Below, piece by piece: positions 11,926 through 23,345 of a stretch of 64,000 bases of DNA (position 1 is the stretch's first letter; every line of letters begins with the position of its first letter). A program made the translations under genes and the position numbers. Under the pieces are notes generated by a model that saw nothing but the letters and a program-made list of their open reading frames with translations, searched no databases and was not told the origin of the DNA. Source of the DNA: Rachycentron canadum (Eukaryota; Chordata; Actinopteri; Carangiformes; Rachycentridae); assembly GCA_038496675.1 (NCBI GenBank), contig CM076649.1, forward strand, positions 20,441,422 to 20,505,421, given 5' to 3'.

Positions 11926-12136
11926 GGGCTGAATACTTTTGCTCACCGCACTTTTCAGTTTTTTATTTGTAAAAAAAAATTTAAATCATGTATCATTTTC
12001 TTTGTACTTAACAATTGTGTGTCACTTCGTGTTGGTCTTTCACATAAAATTCCATTAAAATATATTTATGTTTGTGGTTGTAACGTGACAAAATGTGGAA
12101 AAGTTCAAGGGGTATGAATACCTTTGCAAGCCACTG
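11926..12136 (-). repeat. Right terminal inverted repeat of Tc1-like element
   Basis: Mirror image of the left repeat, ending ACCTTTGCAAGCCACTG next to TA 12137-12138. It begins just after the end of the transposase pseudogene and includes CACCGCACTTTTCAGTTTTT, the counterpart of the left inner end. Confidence 0.88.
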
Positions 12137-12138
12137 TA

Positions 12139-12640
12139 TAACTGAGTGACTCATGGGACAAGCAGCGTGTGGGTCCAGGGGGAGGCAAACAGGAACGGAG
12201 CAGGGTGATACAGGAAAGGAAGCAGGAGAGTACCAGAGGGAACCAGAGCCAGGACCAGGGATAGGTGAGCACCAGAAGGAGCCAGGTCCAGAACCAGGAG
12301 ACAGTTAGTAAAGGATAAGAGCAGGAAACAGGAACCACAGAGGATCAAGGCTGGATGGGAGCAGGTGAGTGTAGCAGATCTGGAGCACAAAGAATGGTTG
12401 AGCGGATATCCAACAAGTAGGTCTAAAGAGTTTTCTTATACAAGATGCGTCGGCTGAGACGTTACCACAGAGGGTTCAACAAGAGACTGGCAAAGACTGG
12501 AGAGAAAGGCCGTGTGGTAATCAGGTGCTGGAGGAGACGGAAATCAGTGATGATCAGGAATAGATTGGCAGGAGAGTAGGGTGCAGGTCAACAATAAGGA
12601 AGGGGAAACACCAAAGACACAAAAAGGAAAGACAGTGGTA
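12139..12640. repeat. Older repeat interrupted by Tc1-like insertion, right part
   Basis: Purine-rich sequence with many CAGGA/CCAGG words, then a segment with ACAAGATGCGTCGGCTGAGA, CAACAAGAGACTGGCAAAGA and GTGATGATCAGGAATAGATT. It resembles a fish interspersed repeat and is probably the other half of 10416-10556. No coding potential is recognised; the frames here are compositional. Confidence 0.35.
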
Positions 12641-14940
12641 CTGCAACTGATTTGTATTCTCAAACATCCAACAGTATGTGCGCTACGTAAACTATTCACC
12701 TTAATTTAAAGTTGTGGAGTTAATGTTCATGTTCAAACGTGGACGCAAACAAATTCCTGTCAACGGCAGGTAATCTGTGTTGTCAGTGGATTTCAAGTAG
12801 AGAGGCTTAATAGTACAGCCCATTTTCACTTCACCTAAAGCCAACTGGTTTCCAGAACTCCACATTAGGGTCATTAAAGGCCTTGTTTTAGTCTGGTTCC
12901 ATTAATAAAGGTCTATTGTTGTTCATCCTGACAGCTGTTTCCCCATTTGCCACCATATAGATTTTTGAGAGATTTAGTTTTTAATTCGAGGTCTCCTACT
13001 GCATTTACTATTTATTTGCATTGGTAAACTCCTTTGATTATTGTGAATAATGTTAAAGCAGCATCCATTGGCGTTGTTTTGCCCACTGGGGCAACAGAAG
13101 CTGTGAACAACACTGACACATCACCACCTTCAGGGGTTACAGTGAATGTGCTGACAGACTGTAGCTTATTTACACATTCAACAGTGAGAGGCAACATTAG
13201 CATTAATTCAGAATCTGGCCACATGATGAAAAGTCCATCTCTCTTTAGTTCAACAACAACATTTATTGTTATTGTTATTTGAGGCGGGATGTGTGAGGTG
13301 ATCATCAACAGCCAGTGTGTTACCAGATCCAGATTAGCTCTCTGACAATTGATGGGAAAATGAATAATAAAACATATCCACAGAAAAAAGCAAATACCAA
13401 TTTAAGTGTATGCTCTTATCAATATTTTTACAGTGTGTGAACTATTGAACTGTCACATAATCCCATGGATCAGCTATTTGAGTAAGAAAGAGATAAACGT
13501 AGCTGCACTTGTGTGAAGTAATAAAAGAAGTAAAAAAAAAAATGCAGTTCCAAAAGAAAGTGTTGTTTGACAGCAGATGAAATGGTGAAAATGTTCCAAG
13601 TATAGTGTAAATGTCTGTTTTCTGTGGGCCTGTTTTTAAGTGTCTGAAATATGTTCTTTTGCTGGTCCCGTCCACAGCAGCTCATCACTCAGCTTCTCAG
13701 CCGGTGTTGCCATTAACTGGCAGAGAGCTCATCTGGATCTGGTAACACACTGACTGTTGATGATTACCTCACACAATTCACCTCAAATAACCCAGACCGT
13801 CACTTTAACCCACTGATAGCCATTATACATTATCTCTGGTTGGCTGGCAGTAGTGGTGGTCAAGACAACCCTCGTTGAGAAGAGAAGAGAAATGCAGTAA
13901 TACATATCTGGTAGTATGCAAGCCTGACTGAACTGAATACTGAGGTAATACTGTTGTATTTGTTCCCAGTATTACATCATAGTGAAAGGCAGTTGTGATA
14001 GACACCTTCCATGTGATTACAGCTCTTAGGGAACATGTCTGACAGCAAAATAGACAAACCTTGTTTTCCGTAATATCTCCATCCCTTCGTTGCTGTTGGT
14101 GCTGTGTGAACTCGGTGTGTATGAGCCCAGCGACAGTGAGGTATTTGTGGCAGGCAGACCTCCAGTGGTGACCAACAGGGACATTTTCCCATTGTTTCCC
14201 TCCAAATCAGCAAATGCCTCACAATGGAATTTGTTTACAACCTGCTGTATGACAGATTATGCAATATCTCCCCTGCAATGCAGAGAGAATATTAGGTTGT
14301 TTCACTCACCTTGTCAGATTTGTGTTGCAGGAAGGCTGCCTACACACTGCTGGGAATCTGTTTCCCTTTCTCTCCCAGTGAGTTTGAATATAATCAGGGG
14401 AACTTAGCAGAAACCTTTGAAGGCAATACGTGGATCCTTTCTTTGTATTACAGAACCGGGAGTGCATCAGCTGGGTGTGTAAAAACACATTTTTGTTGTT
14501 CACGACCACATCCTGACGCTTCCTGGGTTTGACAGATACTGTGAAACACTGACTGAGTTTTGGAAGCTTTGCTCCGAGAAACCAAACTCTCAGTCCTCAA
14601 AAACTTTTATCATCCCATTATTTCCCCACTCAGCTCCTTTTCATGGCATTGAGAGTACACTGTACACGTGGACACCAAGGTTATGTGTTAAGTATTCTTT
14701 CTGGGAATGTAGGTGTTTTGTGTGTCATAACAACAGAATCATGACTGCAGCCCCCCACTTTTTACCAAGAGCATAGAAATCCCTACTGTGTATCAGAGCT
14801 GAAGCTTTGATGACATGAGATTAGATTGTTATAACATTAGTTAGTGAACATAACTGATGCAAATGATTAGTTATTAATTAAAGGATGAAGCTAACACTGC
14901 ACACGTAAGCAGGCAAATGAAAGTAGATATGAAGTGTGAC
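12641..14940. other. Non-coding intergenic sequence
   Basis: No gene, tRNA or recognisable repeat seen. Overlapping frames at 13012-13308 (minus) and 13034-13282 (plus), and several at 13977-14532, have no domain pattern or splice structure I can support. Confidence 0.45.
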
Positions 14941-14945
14941 CTCAT

Positions 14946-15040
14946 CTTATCAGAATCAGAAATACTTTATTGATTCAAGGGGGGAGGTGGTGTTTGCTCA
15001 AGTTGCTCCAGCACAGAGAAATAAAAAGAGAAATAAAGAA
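14946..15040 (-). repeat. Possible LINE 3' tail, reverse orientation
   Basis: CAGAATCAGAAATACTTTAT followed by TGATTCAAGGGGGGAGGTGG and GTTGCTCCAGCACAG is, read on the minus strand, the kind of AATAAAGTATTTCTGATTCTG end found on fish LINE/SINE copies. Only the terminal part is present. The family is not identified. Confidence 0.4.
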
Positions 15041-15559
15041 TAAGAAAAAAGACAAATATGTAAATATATGTAAGGATGAGAAGAGTGGGCAGAAGATGTT
15101 TGCTCTAACCAGAGCCCCTCAGCAGCACTGTATCCTGTTAACATGCAGTGACTATCAGCCCACTCACTCATGACTGAGAGCACACGCTGAGTGTGAGGGT
15201 TCAGTGTAAAGACATGAGATCTGAATCACTTCCACTCTGTCTTATTCATACATATTTGGTTTTAACTGTTGAAGGAGCGGATCAGCTTTGTATTCCCATT
15301 GTACTGTCTTCACACACAAAAAACATACAAACAAAAAAAAAAAACAAAAAAGGAAAATTAATTGACAACAACAGTTATTGTTAATGAAACTTGAAAGATC
15401 TTGTAGTTTTTTTAGTGAGGTCTTTTTGTTAAGTCTACCAGGAAAGGGAGGGGGTGATACCTTATCAGCCTGGATGATGCGTGAAATTATTGATGGCAAG
15501 GAAATGTATATTACACTGAACTTACCAATGAGTTTGCATTAACAGAAGGCCAGGGAGAT
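15041..15559. other. Non-coding sequence between LINE fragments
   Basis: No gene recognised. It contains A-rich runs (about 15309-15355). The 5' boundary of the following L2-type element lies at its right edge. Confidence 0.45.
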
Positions 15560-15564
15560 TTTCT

Positions 15565-17109
15565 ATGGGGGTGTCCCATGACACCTCCTCTAAATCAGCC
15601 ACATGTCTACTTGATCCAGTCCCGACAAGACTGCTCAAGGATGTCTTCCCCTTAGTTAACACTTCCATACTGAACCAGATCAATCTTTCCTTAGTCACAG
15701 GGTATGTGCCACAGGCCTTTAAGGTGGCAGTTATTAATCCCTTACTTAAAAAGCCTTCTCTAGATCCAGGCGTGTTAGCAAATTATAGGCCCATATCCAA
15801 CCTTCCCTATATCTCCAAGATCCTTGAGAAGGTGGTTCTAAAGCAACTACATGAGCACCTGCACAGTAATGAACTGTTTGAAGCTTTCCAATCTGGATTC
15901 AGAGAACACCATAGCACTGAAACAGCACTGGTAAAAGTCTCCAACGATCTTCTTATAGCTTCTGATAGAGATCTGGTCTCTATACTGGTACTTCTGGACC
16001 TCAGTGCTGCATTTGACACCATTGACCACAGCATTCTGCTGCAGAGACTAGAACATGAAATCGGGATTAAAGGCTCTGCCCTAAAATGGTTAAAATCATA
16101 CTTATCCGATAGGTTTCAGTTTGTTAGTGTTAACAATGACAATTCAGAGTACAGCAGAGTTACGTATGGCGTACCACAGGGCTCAGTTTTAGGGCCAATT
16201 CTTTTCATTCTTTACATACTTCCATTAGGCGATATAATCCGGAAACACTCAATCGACTTCCACTGTTACGCAGATGATACCCAGCTCTACGTATCGATGG
16301 AACCAGATGATAAAAGCCGCCTCACCAATCTGCAAGACTGCCTAAAAGACATCAAATCCTGGATGTCCACTAACTTCCTTCAACTAAACTCAGATAAAAC
16401 AGAGGTCATTGTGTTTGGACCTAAAAATCTCAGGGACACCTTCTCTTTGCAGATTGCTTATCTAGATGGCATCACCCTGAACTCTAGTATGACCGCAAGG
16501 AACCTTGGAGTAATATTTGACCAAGACCTTTCATTCAGCTCACACATTAAACATGTGACTAGGACTGCCTTTTTTCACCTGCGCAGCATAGCCAAAATTA
16601 GGAATATCCTCTCTCAGAGTGATGCTGAGAAACTAGTACATGCATTTATCACCTCTAGGCTGGACTACTGTAACTCTCTGTTGTCAGGATGTCCGAAAAA
16701 CTCTCTAAAGAGTCTGCAGTTAGTCCAGAACGCTGCAGCAAGGATATTGACAGGAGTTAGTAAAAGAGAACACATCTCTCCCACTTTAGCTTCCCTCCAT
16801 TGGCTTCCTGTAGGTTATCGAGTAGACTTCAAAATCCTTCTGCTGACTTATAAAGCCCTTAATGAAAAAGCTCCATCTTATTTGAAAGACCTTATAGTCC
16901 CTTATTATCCTTCCAGAGCACTTCGCTCCCAGCATGCAGGTCTGTTAGTGACTCCCAGTATCTTTAAAAACAGACTGGGAGGTAGAGCCTTCAGTTATCG
17001 GGCTCCTTTACTATGGAACCAACTCTCTCCATGGGTCAGAGAGGCAGACACTCTTACTACATTTAAGACTAGGCTTAAAACCTTCCTCTATGACAGAGCG
17101 TTTAGTTAG
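15565..17109 (+). CDS. LINE (L2-type) reverse transcriptase, C-terminal portion, open frame
   Basis: An unbroken frame of 514 codons ending at TAG 17107. The protein is the reverse transcriptase that copies LINE RNA into DNA at a nicked target. Landmarks are TCLLDPVPTRLLK near residue 15, NYRPISNLPYISKILEKVV (fingers), the catalytic Asp motif LDLSAAFDTIDH at residues 144-155, GVPQGSVLGPILF from residue 202, and the YADD active site at residues 235-238. The C-terminal section includes SRLDYCNSLL, QNAAARILTG and LHWLPV, a pattern characteristic of the L2/CR1 group. The true start lies upstream and is lost, so the first Met here is arbitrary. Absence of stops or frameshifts over 1.5 kb indicates a young insertion. 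Without the endonuclease domain it is unlikely to be autonomous. Confidence 0.88.
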   Translation: MGVSHDTSSKSATCLLDPVPTRLLKDVFPLVNTSILNQINLSLVTGYVPQAFKVAVINPLLKKPSLDPGVLANYRPISNLPYISKILEKVVLKQLHEHLHSNELFEAFQSGFREHHSTETALVKVSNDLLIASDRDLVSILVLLDLSAAFDTIDHSILLQRLEHEIGIKGSALKWLKSYLSDRFQFVSVNNDNSEYSRVTYGVPQGSVLGPILFILYILPLGDIIRKHSIDFHCYADDTQLYVSMEPDDKSRLTNLQDCLKDIKSWMSTNFLQLNSDKTEVIVFGPKNLRDTFSLQIAYLDGITLNSSMTARNLGVIFDQDLSFSSHIKHVTRTAFFHLRSIAKIRNILSQSDAEKLVHAFITSRLDYCNSLLSGCPKNSLKSLQLVQNAAARILTGVSKREHISPTLASLHWLPVGYRVDFKILLLTYKALNEKAPSYLKDLIVPYYPSRALRSQHAGLLVTPSIFKNRLGGRAFSYRAPLLWNQLSPWVREADTLTTFKTRLKTFLYDRAFS

Positions 17110-17188
17110 GGCCGGTTCAGGTAGCTCTGAACCATTTTTATGCTGCTATAGGCTTAGACTGCTGGAGGACACATCAGGTTACATGGAG

Positions 17189-17227
17189 CTCTCTCCTCTC
17201 CTCTCCTCTCCTCTCCTCTCCTCTCCC
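17189..17227. repeat. CCTCT pentamer tandem repeat
   Basis: Seven to eight units of CTCTC within the 3' UTR of the L2-type LINE. This strand is pure pyrimidine. Confidence 0.9.
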
Positions 17228-17787
17228 ATACTTTAAATTATCATTTTCACTATCTACTGCACCTTGTTGTTTGGCCTTGGTGTCTGGCTCTCTCTCTCTT
17301 GTGTTTCCACAGATCCACTGAAGCTCCATCTCTCTCCACCAACCACCCCCTGCATCAACCCCTTCCCCTTTTACCCCTGCTGTTAAACCGACCTGCTCTT
17401 CGCTCCCAGGAACCAGTCTACCACCCATTACCCCCATTAAGCTGCCTGACTCTCCCTGCCTTCCCTCCCACCAAAAACTGCCTTCATTAACTCCTGCACA
17501 CCATTTCCATCTGTGCATATTCTGTATTGTTACCTGTTTTCTTGTCTGTATACAACATCTATTGCCCGTCTGCCCGTCCTGGGTGAGGGATCCCTCCTCT
17601 GTTGCTCACCATGAGGTTTCTCTTTTTTTTCCCTGTTAAAAGGGTTTTGTTTTGAGTTTTTCCTCAGTCGATGTGAGGGTCTAAGGGCAGAGGATGTTGT
17701 TATGATGCTATGTAAAGCCCTTTGAGACAAACTGTTTGTAAAAATGGGCTATACAAATAAAATTGCCTTGCCTTGCCTTTGCCTTGC

Positions 17788-19020
17788 CATGACCCCAGTC
17801 TTTAAGATGCTGGTTACAGCCCTGGTTATGCACAAAAACACATCAAACTTCTCCTGCTTTGTTTTTCACTCTCAGGTTGCTTTTTCACATTAAGCTGCAC
17901 ACGGCAGCGCTGACAATACACACAACAATGAATAAATGTGTTGGACATTTTACTAATCTCCCCTCTGGACAATTCAACCTTTGTCTTCTTTTATCTCATT
18001 TTGTGCACACGGTTCCTGTGGCAAAGATTTTACTGCACACATTTTGTTGCCAGGATCTGTATTGTGATTTATGATGTTGAGCCAAAAAAGTGTTGCTGGC
18101 AGCTGTGTGTGATTTGTTGATGTTTTGAATGGTATGACTCAGGCTCTCTTGCTGTTTGGGTTGTTCTGAAGTTTCCCACCTTACAGATGGACATGAATTA
18201 TTCATTTTGAAGCTGTAGTTCTTCCTCCTAACCAGCAGGTGGCCGTGTGAAGAGTGTAGAAACTGTATAGTATGTACAGCTGCACTTGCTGGGATGGATA
18301 TAGACTGTATGGAACAAGCTTTCTCATTATGTCAAGTCATGGACTCTCCATAACTTAAAAAGAGACTCCGTTAACTTTGCGGTATGTAAGTGCTCTGACA
18401 TGCAGAAAGCCACAATAACACAATCAGGAAGTATGATGGATTACATTCCTACAACACAAACACTGCACAACAATAACACCTCCTCAGTTCTGTTAACTCA
18501 GCCCCGTTTCTTCACAGCCATCATTAAACACACTTTCTCTGATGAAAATCTCATTTTGTCTGTGGTGGATCCATCACATGGACAAAAACAACATTCACCA
18601 TTAAAAACATTGTGAAAAAGCAGAGGCAGTTATATCTGAGCACTGAGCAAAATCACTGTTGTCTTTGGCTCTGAGGAAGATGTCAAGCTGTCATGAACTC
18701 TTGCAGATGAATGTGCCATATGGCTGAAGATGCTTGTAGACTTCCTGGCGGGGTATCTTGATGGGATTTTGGGGAAGTTTACCTGAAGCTGCCTTTAAAT
18801 TTAGAGGACATGAAAATATCTCTGAAGAAGAGTTTATTTAAAATCCTGTAAAATTTAACTATAGGCCACAGGCTGTGTGTATTCTGCCCAGGTTTATCTG
18901 ACATTGCTATCATATGGTGCAGCTTCAGAGCATTTTCTTTATGGTATTGTGTTGTTGTGGTACTTTTATGTAACGTATTCACCCAACATATGCTTGGAAC
19001 CTCAGCCTGAATGTGGCCCA
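17788..19020. other. Non-coding intergenic sequence
   Basis: No gene recognised. Sequence is AT-rich with short frames only. Confidence 0.45.
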
Positions 19021-19023
19021 CAT

Positions 19024-19165
19024 ACTACAGCTGCACAATTAATTGAAATCTAATCAGAATCACAATATGGCCAAGGGCAAGATCCAATATTCAGAATAAA
19101 AATTTCAGAACAAATATATACAATTGGACAAATTTCAATTTCAAAATTCAAGATAAAAATTAATT
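19024..19165 (+). repeat. Dispersed AT-rich repeat, CACAATTAATTGAAAT type
   Basis: Contains GCTGCACAATTAATTGAAAT, CAGAATCACAATATGGCCAA and then A/T-rich decay. A related reverse-orientation piece is at about 44150-44245 (TTTGGATACGGCACTGGCCATGTTGTGATTGAG... then ACTAATTGTGCAACCCT). This pattern recurs widely in fish genomes; the class is not assigned. Confidence 0.5.
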
Positions 19166-20734
19166 GTCAACATCCCAGACACCAAGGTAAACAACTGATT
19201 TGGTGTCAAATCAAAGCAACACCTAGCCAATTCATCACGCTCCATTGGTCATGTGATGCCCAAGAACTAAAATGTTGAGGCTCTCTAGTGGTGGTGGCCA
19301 CTTGTGTTCCACCGTTTCCCAACGACAGGTACAGTGATACACTGATTTGATGTATTAAATGTAGAAAAGAGACAGATTTGCTTGCTCTGCAGTGTTAGCA
19401 CCATAATCTTTACGGTGTTACAGAAATGTTTCAGATCATCTCTGGATGTAATGCTAATTTGAAATTTGCTTAACTTCAGCCCATGAACCATTTACGAGTA
19501 CCAGGCCATCCTTACTGTGCATACGTTTGACAGCTACAGTACCACAACCTGACCAAACTGCTACACAAAAGAAAAATGGTTTAAATCAGAAAAGCCAATC
19601 GATCCAACTTGTAGTGGTCTTACATCACCACGCTCCGACGACCATTACTGTTGTGACTTTATCCAGTTCAGCTCTGATGGCGAAACTTAATATAATTAAA
19701 CAAACACAGCATTAATCTTCCTCTCCGAAAGAAATTGCTTCCAAGTCAGAGAAACGTGGTGTGTTCAACAGGCCATTTGCAAAGCTGGAAGCGAAATAAT
19801 TGACGAATAATTGACCAGCAACAACTTTCAGAGCCCTGGAATATTGGAGCAGTGCACTATGTATTGGAGCTGTTGAAGGAGCTGTATAACCTGCTGAAAC
19901 TGCTATTGCTGAGCTCTGCTCTGTTCTTAGTGTAATGCCAGCCGTGTTAGTCACTGGTTATCTAATGATATTTTTGGTGGCACATTTTAATGCCAGAGCA
20001 GCTCCTCACTCACACATGTAAAATACCACTGGTCTCATATCTTGCCCAGACATCAGGGAATTGTTCCTGTGTGGGTGTAAATGGGCTCATGTGCCTCTGC
20101 TTGCATGGGCCTGTGAGTATATTTGTGCTATGGTTGTATATATGTGGGGGTTTTTTTTATATCTTGGAAGGCATCTGCAGACACACATTGAAGGGATCAT
20201 CATCATGATAATTATTTGAGGATAAATGCCCTCTGTCTCACTGTGTATCCCTGAAAGGGGCAAAGCAGAGGTGATGGAACCAATGACCACCATGTGAAAA
20301 TATTGCATTATTAAGAAAGCAGCAACATAATGAAGTGTGTATGTGCACTAGCCAAGATACCTCAGATGACTGTCAAACAAATGTGACTCATTGTAAAAAT
20401 GATTATTTATGAGCGATGGCTGCCGCTTAGTCTGGCAATGATAATTATTTCCTTAACTTTGGGTCGGCACAAAGACTGAAACAATCACCTTTATTTTCTA
20501 CACTCCAACATGAGGTTAGGAGAAGTGATGAGCAGTGTTTCATTGATGTGACACCTTCTCTGGGACAGGATTGAGAGCTGGAGCTAGAAGAGGTGTCAGT
20601 TGTGAAGACTAAACACATGAGACACGTTCAATGTAAAGGGGTCTCAGGTTAGGGATTTCGGGGCAAAGAGAGGGGTTCGCTTTGCTTCTGTTTTGTTTTT
20701 GGTTTTTTTTCTCCTTTGCCCATTCTCCCTGTAT
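19166..20734. other. Non-coding intergenic sequence
   Basis: No gene or clear repeat recognised. Reading frames at 19527-19954 and 20087-20308 are short and unremarkable. Confidence 0.4.
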
Positions 20735-21715
20735 TTTTCAAGTGCAGGGTCCAGGGAGTTATAAATTCCTTACTTTAATATCTGATCACGCTCGACTTCT
20801 TTATATATCAACCTCACCTGGTGCCACGGTTGTTATCCACAGTGAAGATTTAATGCTATGCTATCGGCCGTGGATGTATACAAACCTTCTTTACACTCTC
20901 AAATTGCATTATTTTTGGGGACAATGACACATCAGACATATCATGAGGAACATGCTGGGCAGCCTGACAAGCTGAATCACTCAAGAAAATTTTTGAAACA
21001 GACAAATATGCAACTGATCCAAACCCTAAACTTTAGAAAAGGCTCCTCCAACTCCAGACTAAATTCGACATGGCCTCCATAGCCAAACCCACCACAGCTA
21101 CTCAGATCCAGGCAATGTTTCTTTGAATGCAGGGATAAGGCTGGTAAACTCCTGGCTCAACAGGCCAAAGCAGAGGTGTCTTCAAGGGAAGTTCCAGTCA
21201 TTAAATCTCCACCTGTCGACGTGTTACTGTCAAGAAAACATTTGCCAGACTGTGTTCTGACCTACATACTTCAGATTCTCCACAAGACATAAAAGACAAT
21301 ACATTAAATAGGGCCAGCTTTCCCAAAACCAACAGCACCCTTGCCAATGATCTAGGTAAGCACAGAGATACAGGAGGTAATTAAACCATTACAAGGTTGC
21401 CCAGTCCAGATATACAGAGGGATTTTATGAAAATTCTCTACTCTCCTTTCCCCAGCTCTTCAGACCATGTATAATGAGGCAATCTCAGCACGTTGTCTTC
21501 CTGACAACCCGTCACAGGCAATTACAATTACTCTTATTCTCAAAAAGGGCAAAGGCCCCCTATTTTCTAATAAGTACAGCCCAATTTCACCTTTAAATGT
21601 TGATTTAAAGGTTTTATCCAAAGTTCTAACCCCTCATTGCAGCAGACGATGTCTTGTGTCACATCACTTGATCAAACAGCCTTTATGCAGGAGCACATTC
21701 ATTTCACAATAACCA
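20735..21715 (+). mobile_element. Decayed L1/Tx1-type LINE fragment
   Basis: Fragments of the LINE polyprotein are readable in order, with many stops and shifts. Around 20775-20870 there is an ISDHARL stretch resembling the SDHAP end of the endonuclease. At about 21085-21180 come traces of the linker with repeated lysine/alanine-rich motifs. At about 21467-21710 lies the start of the reverse transcriptase: LPDNPSQAITITLILKKGK, then a YSPISPLNVDLKVLSKVL segment equivalent to the YRPISLLNxDxKIxxKxL motif of L1/Tx1-clade elements. The copy stops before the catalytic YxDD. It is an ancient fossil. Confidence 0.72.
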
Positions 21716-23205
21716 GAGGAAGGATGTATCAATCATTTGAAAATCCATGGCAGTGGGCAATCCATGCTGCCTGTCTAAACAACAGAACATAGGAACAAAG
21801 TCTGGGGACAAACCTTGTTATGGGATCATCTTCTAGACCTGGTCCAGTTCTCTTCCAAATGCACCCGTCACACTGATCCAAAGTAAAATCCCACATTAAA
21901 TGTACTATACAAAGGCCAGACTGGCAAAAATATATACTAATGTTAGTGATAGCTAACATTAACATTAATACAGACAGTGTCCTGCCAAGCTTAAAAGATC
22001 AATCTACAGTAAGATGTCATTGTTCCTAATGTAATGTTCCTAATTTTGGTGTATGACCTGATAACTGTCTCTCTAATGGCTTGCGCTCCTCCTGGCTGTT
22101 ACAGTTTTACTGGCCAGGCATTAGATCCAGCTGAAATGGAGACACACTTCTCCCTCTACACGCAAATGATGGGTTGAGGAAGTTTTACACAATGTTAAAC
22201 TTGAGAAACTGCATATGTATAGGTACATAAAAAAAGTTTAAAAAAGAGAAGTCAGTAGATCGGCACTAGCACATCTCAACAGACCAGTTTGTTTGTTGCT
22301 ATCACCAGTTTGTTCTAGAACAACATGAGTGAAAATCAAAGTTAGTGATGATTACAGCGAAATGTGCAGGGCTGCTAAGTGGGTGTTCTGGTGCTCCAAA
22401 CACTAAATATATTATCTTAAAGGTTGTTATTGTGTTACACTTTATTATTGTGTTATTGCAACCACATTTGATAGTTATTTGGTATTTGTTTAAATTTCAT
22501 CCTTGGTGGTACTTTCTATCAGCTGACACAAGACACTAGGAAATGAATGTTAATCTAAAACAAGCTTTTACACACAGCTTTCAGATTACGTCCATTCATT
22601 AATTTGTTTATTGGGAGCAAACCTTCCCAAGTACTGACAGAACCTGTGGCCGTCCAACCCAGAGCAAACTACACAGGACAATAAAATGCATTCTGTATTG
22701 CAGTTTTAACAATTTTACATTAGAAGGCACGTAGAACAGTGAGAGTGAAAAGGAGGAGCTGCTCCTGGGATGTTGTTTCTTTTCCCTGCAGAGTCCGGTT
22801 CACAGCTGGAGCTGGAGTTTTCCTTAGGGCTCAGATGATCATACTGCAGAAATCAGGAGGTATATCCAAACATTTCTTGAGCCCTTTCTGTGATTATTGG
22901 CTCTGGTGCACAGTAAGTGGCCTGTTTTCCAAGGCTACACATTAAGGAGAGGTTCTGGGTCACATTCAAGAACATTTTTGTCTCCTGTAAAACTCTCTTA
23001 CTTTTTCTGTGAGGCTCCAAGTCGACTTCACCAGCTCTATTAACTGCACTGATGATGACGGTAATGATGAAGATGATGATGCTGATCATGATTAGAATAT
23101 TATGCATGAAATTTGTTTTTTATTTTTTTTTTAATTAAAGCAATTTTGGAATCATATATAAACTGTCCGTCTGTGTCACCTGCACATGCCACTAAAGGTA
23201 AAGAG
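21716..23205. other. Non-coding intergenic sequence
   Basis: No gene recognised. It includes a GAT/ATG-rich stretch (about 23047-23100). Otherwise AT-rich. Confidence 0.4.
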
Positions 23206-23345
23206 ACAAATTTATTTGTATAGGACATTATCATACACAGAGGTCATTCAATGTGCTTAACGGAAATAAAGAGAAACATAAAAATAAAAATAAAACAATG
23301 TACTAAAAACTTATATAATATGTAATATACTTAATATAATAAAAA
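23206..23345 (-). repeat. LINE 3'-end fragment, reverse orientation
   Basis: ACAAATTTATTTGTATAGGA followed by CATACACAGAGGTCATTCAA and TGTGCTTAACGGAAATAAA, then an A-rich AAATAAA tract. Read on the minus strand this is the familiar 'CTTTGAATTG...ATGTGCTATATAAATAAA' end of fish L2/CR1-type LINEs. Only the terminal 100 bp or so are preserved. Confidence 0.55.

Larger units (their letters stand above)
10557..12136 (+). mobile_element. Tc1/mariner-type transposon, full-length, inactivated
   Basis: A 1580-bp element bounded by TA on both sides (10555-10556 and 12137-12138), the target duplication expected of Tc1/mariner. The termini are long inverted repeats of about 210 bp (10557-10774 and 11926-12136). 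Each outer end reads CAGTGGCTTGCAAAAGTATT inwards with one or two differences, and the inner ends share AAAAGTATTC and CTGAAAAGTGCGGTG-type motifs. Long repeats with sequence shared between outer and inner ends are the inverted-repeat/direct-repeat layout known from fish Tc1 elements. The interior is a disrupted transposase. Good preservation of the ends with a broken gene suggests insertion in the not very distant past followed by decay, or mobilisation in trans. Confidence 0.93.
15560..17787 (+). mobile_element. L2-type non-LTR retrotransposon (LINE), 5'-truncated
   Basis: It comprises the reverse-transcriptase part of the second reading frame, a 3' UTR and a characteristic 3' end: AAGCCCTTTGAGACAAACTG, then GGGCTATACAAATAAAATTG and a (TTGCC)n-type tail (about 17764-17787). 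This ending is typical of fish L2/Maui-type LINEs, where the short tail repeat is the priming site. The upstream endonuclease domain is missing, as expected from incomplete reverse transcription. The 3' UTR holds a CCTCT pentamer run (17189-17227). Confidence 0.85.
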
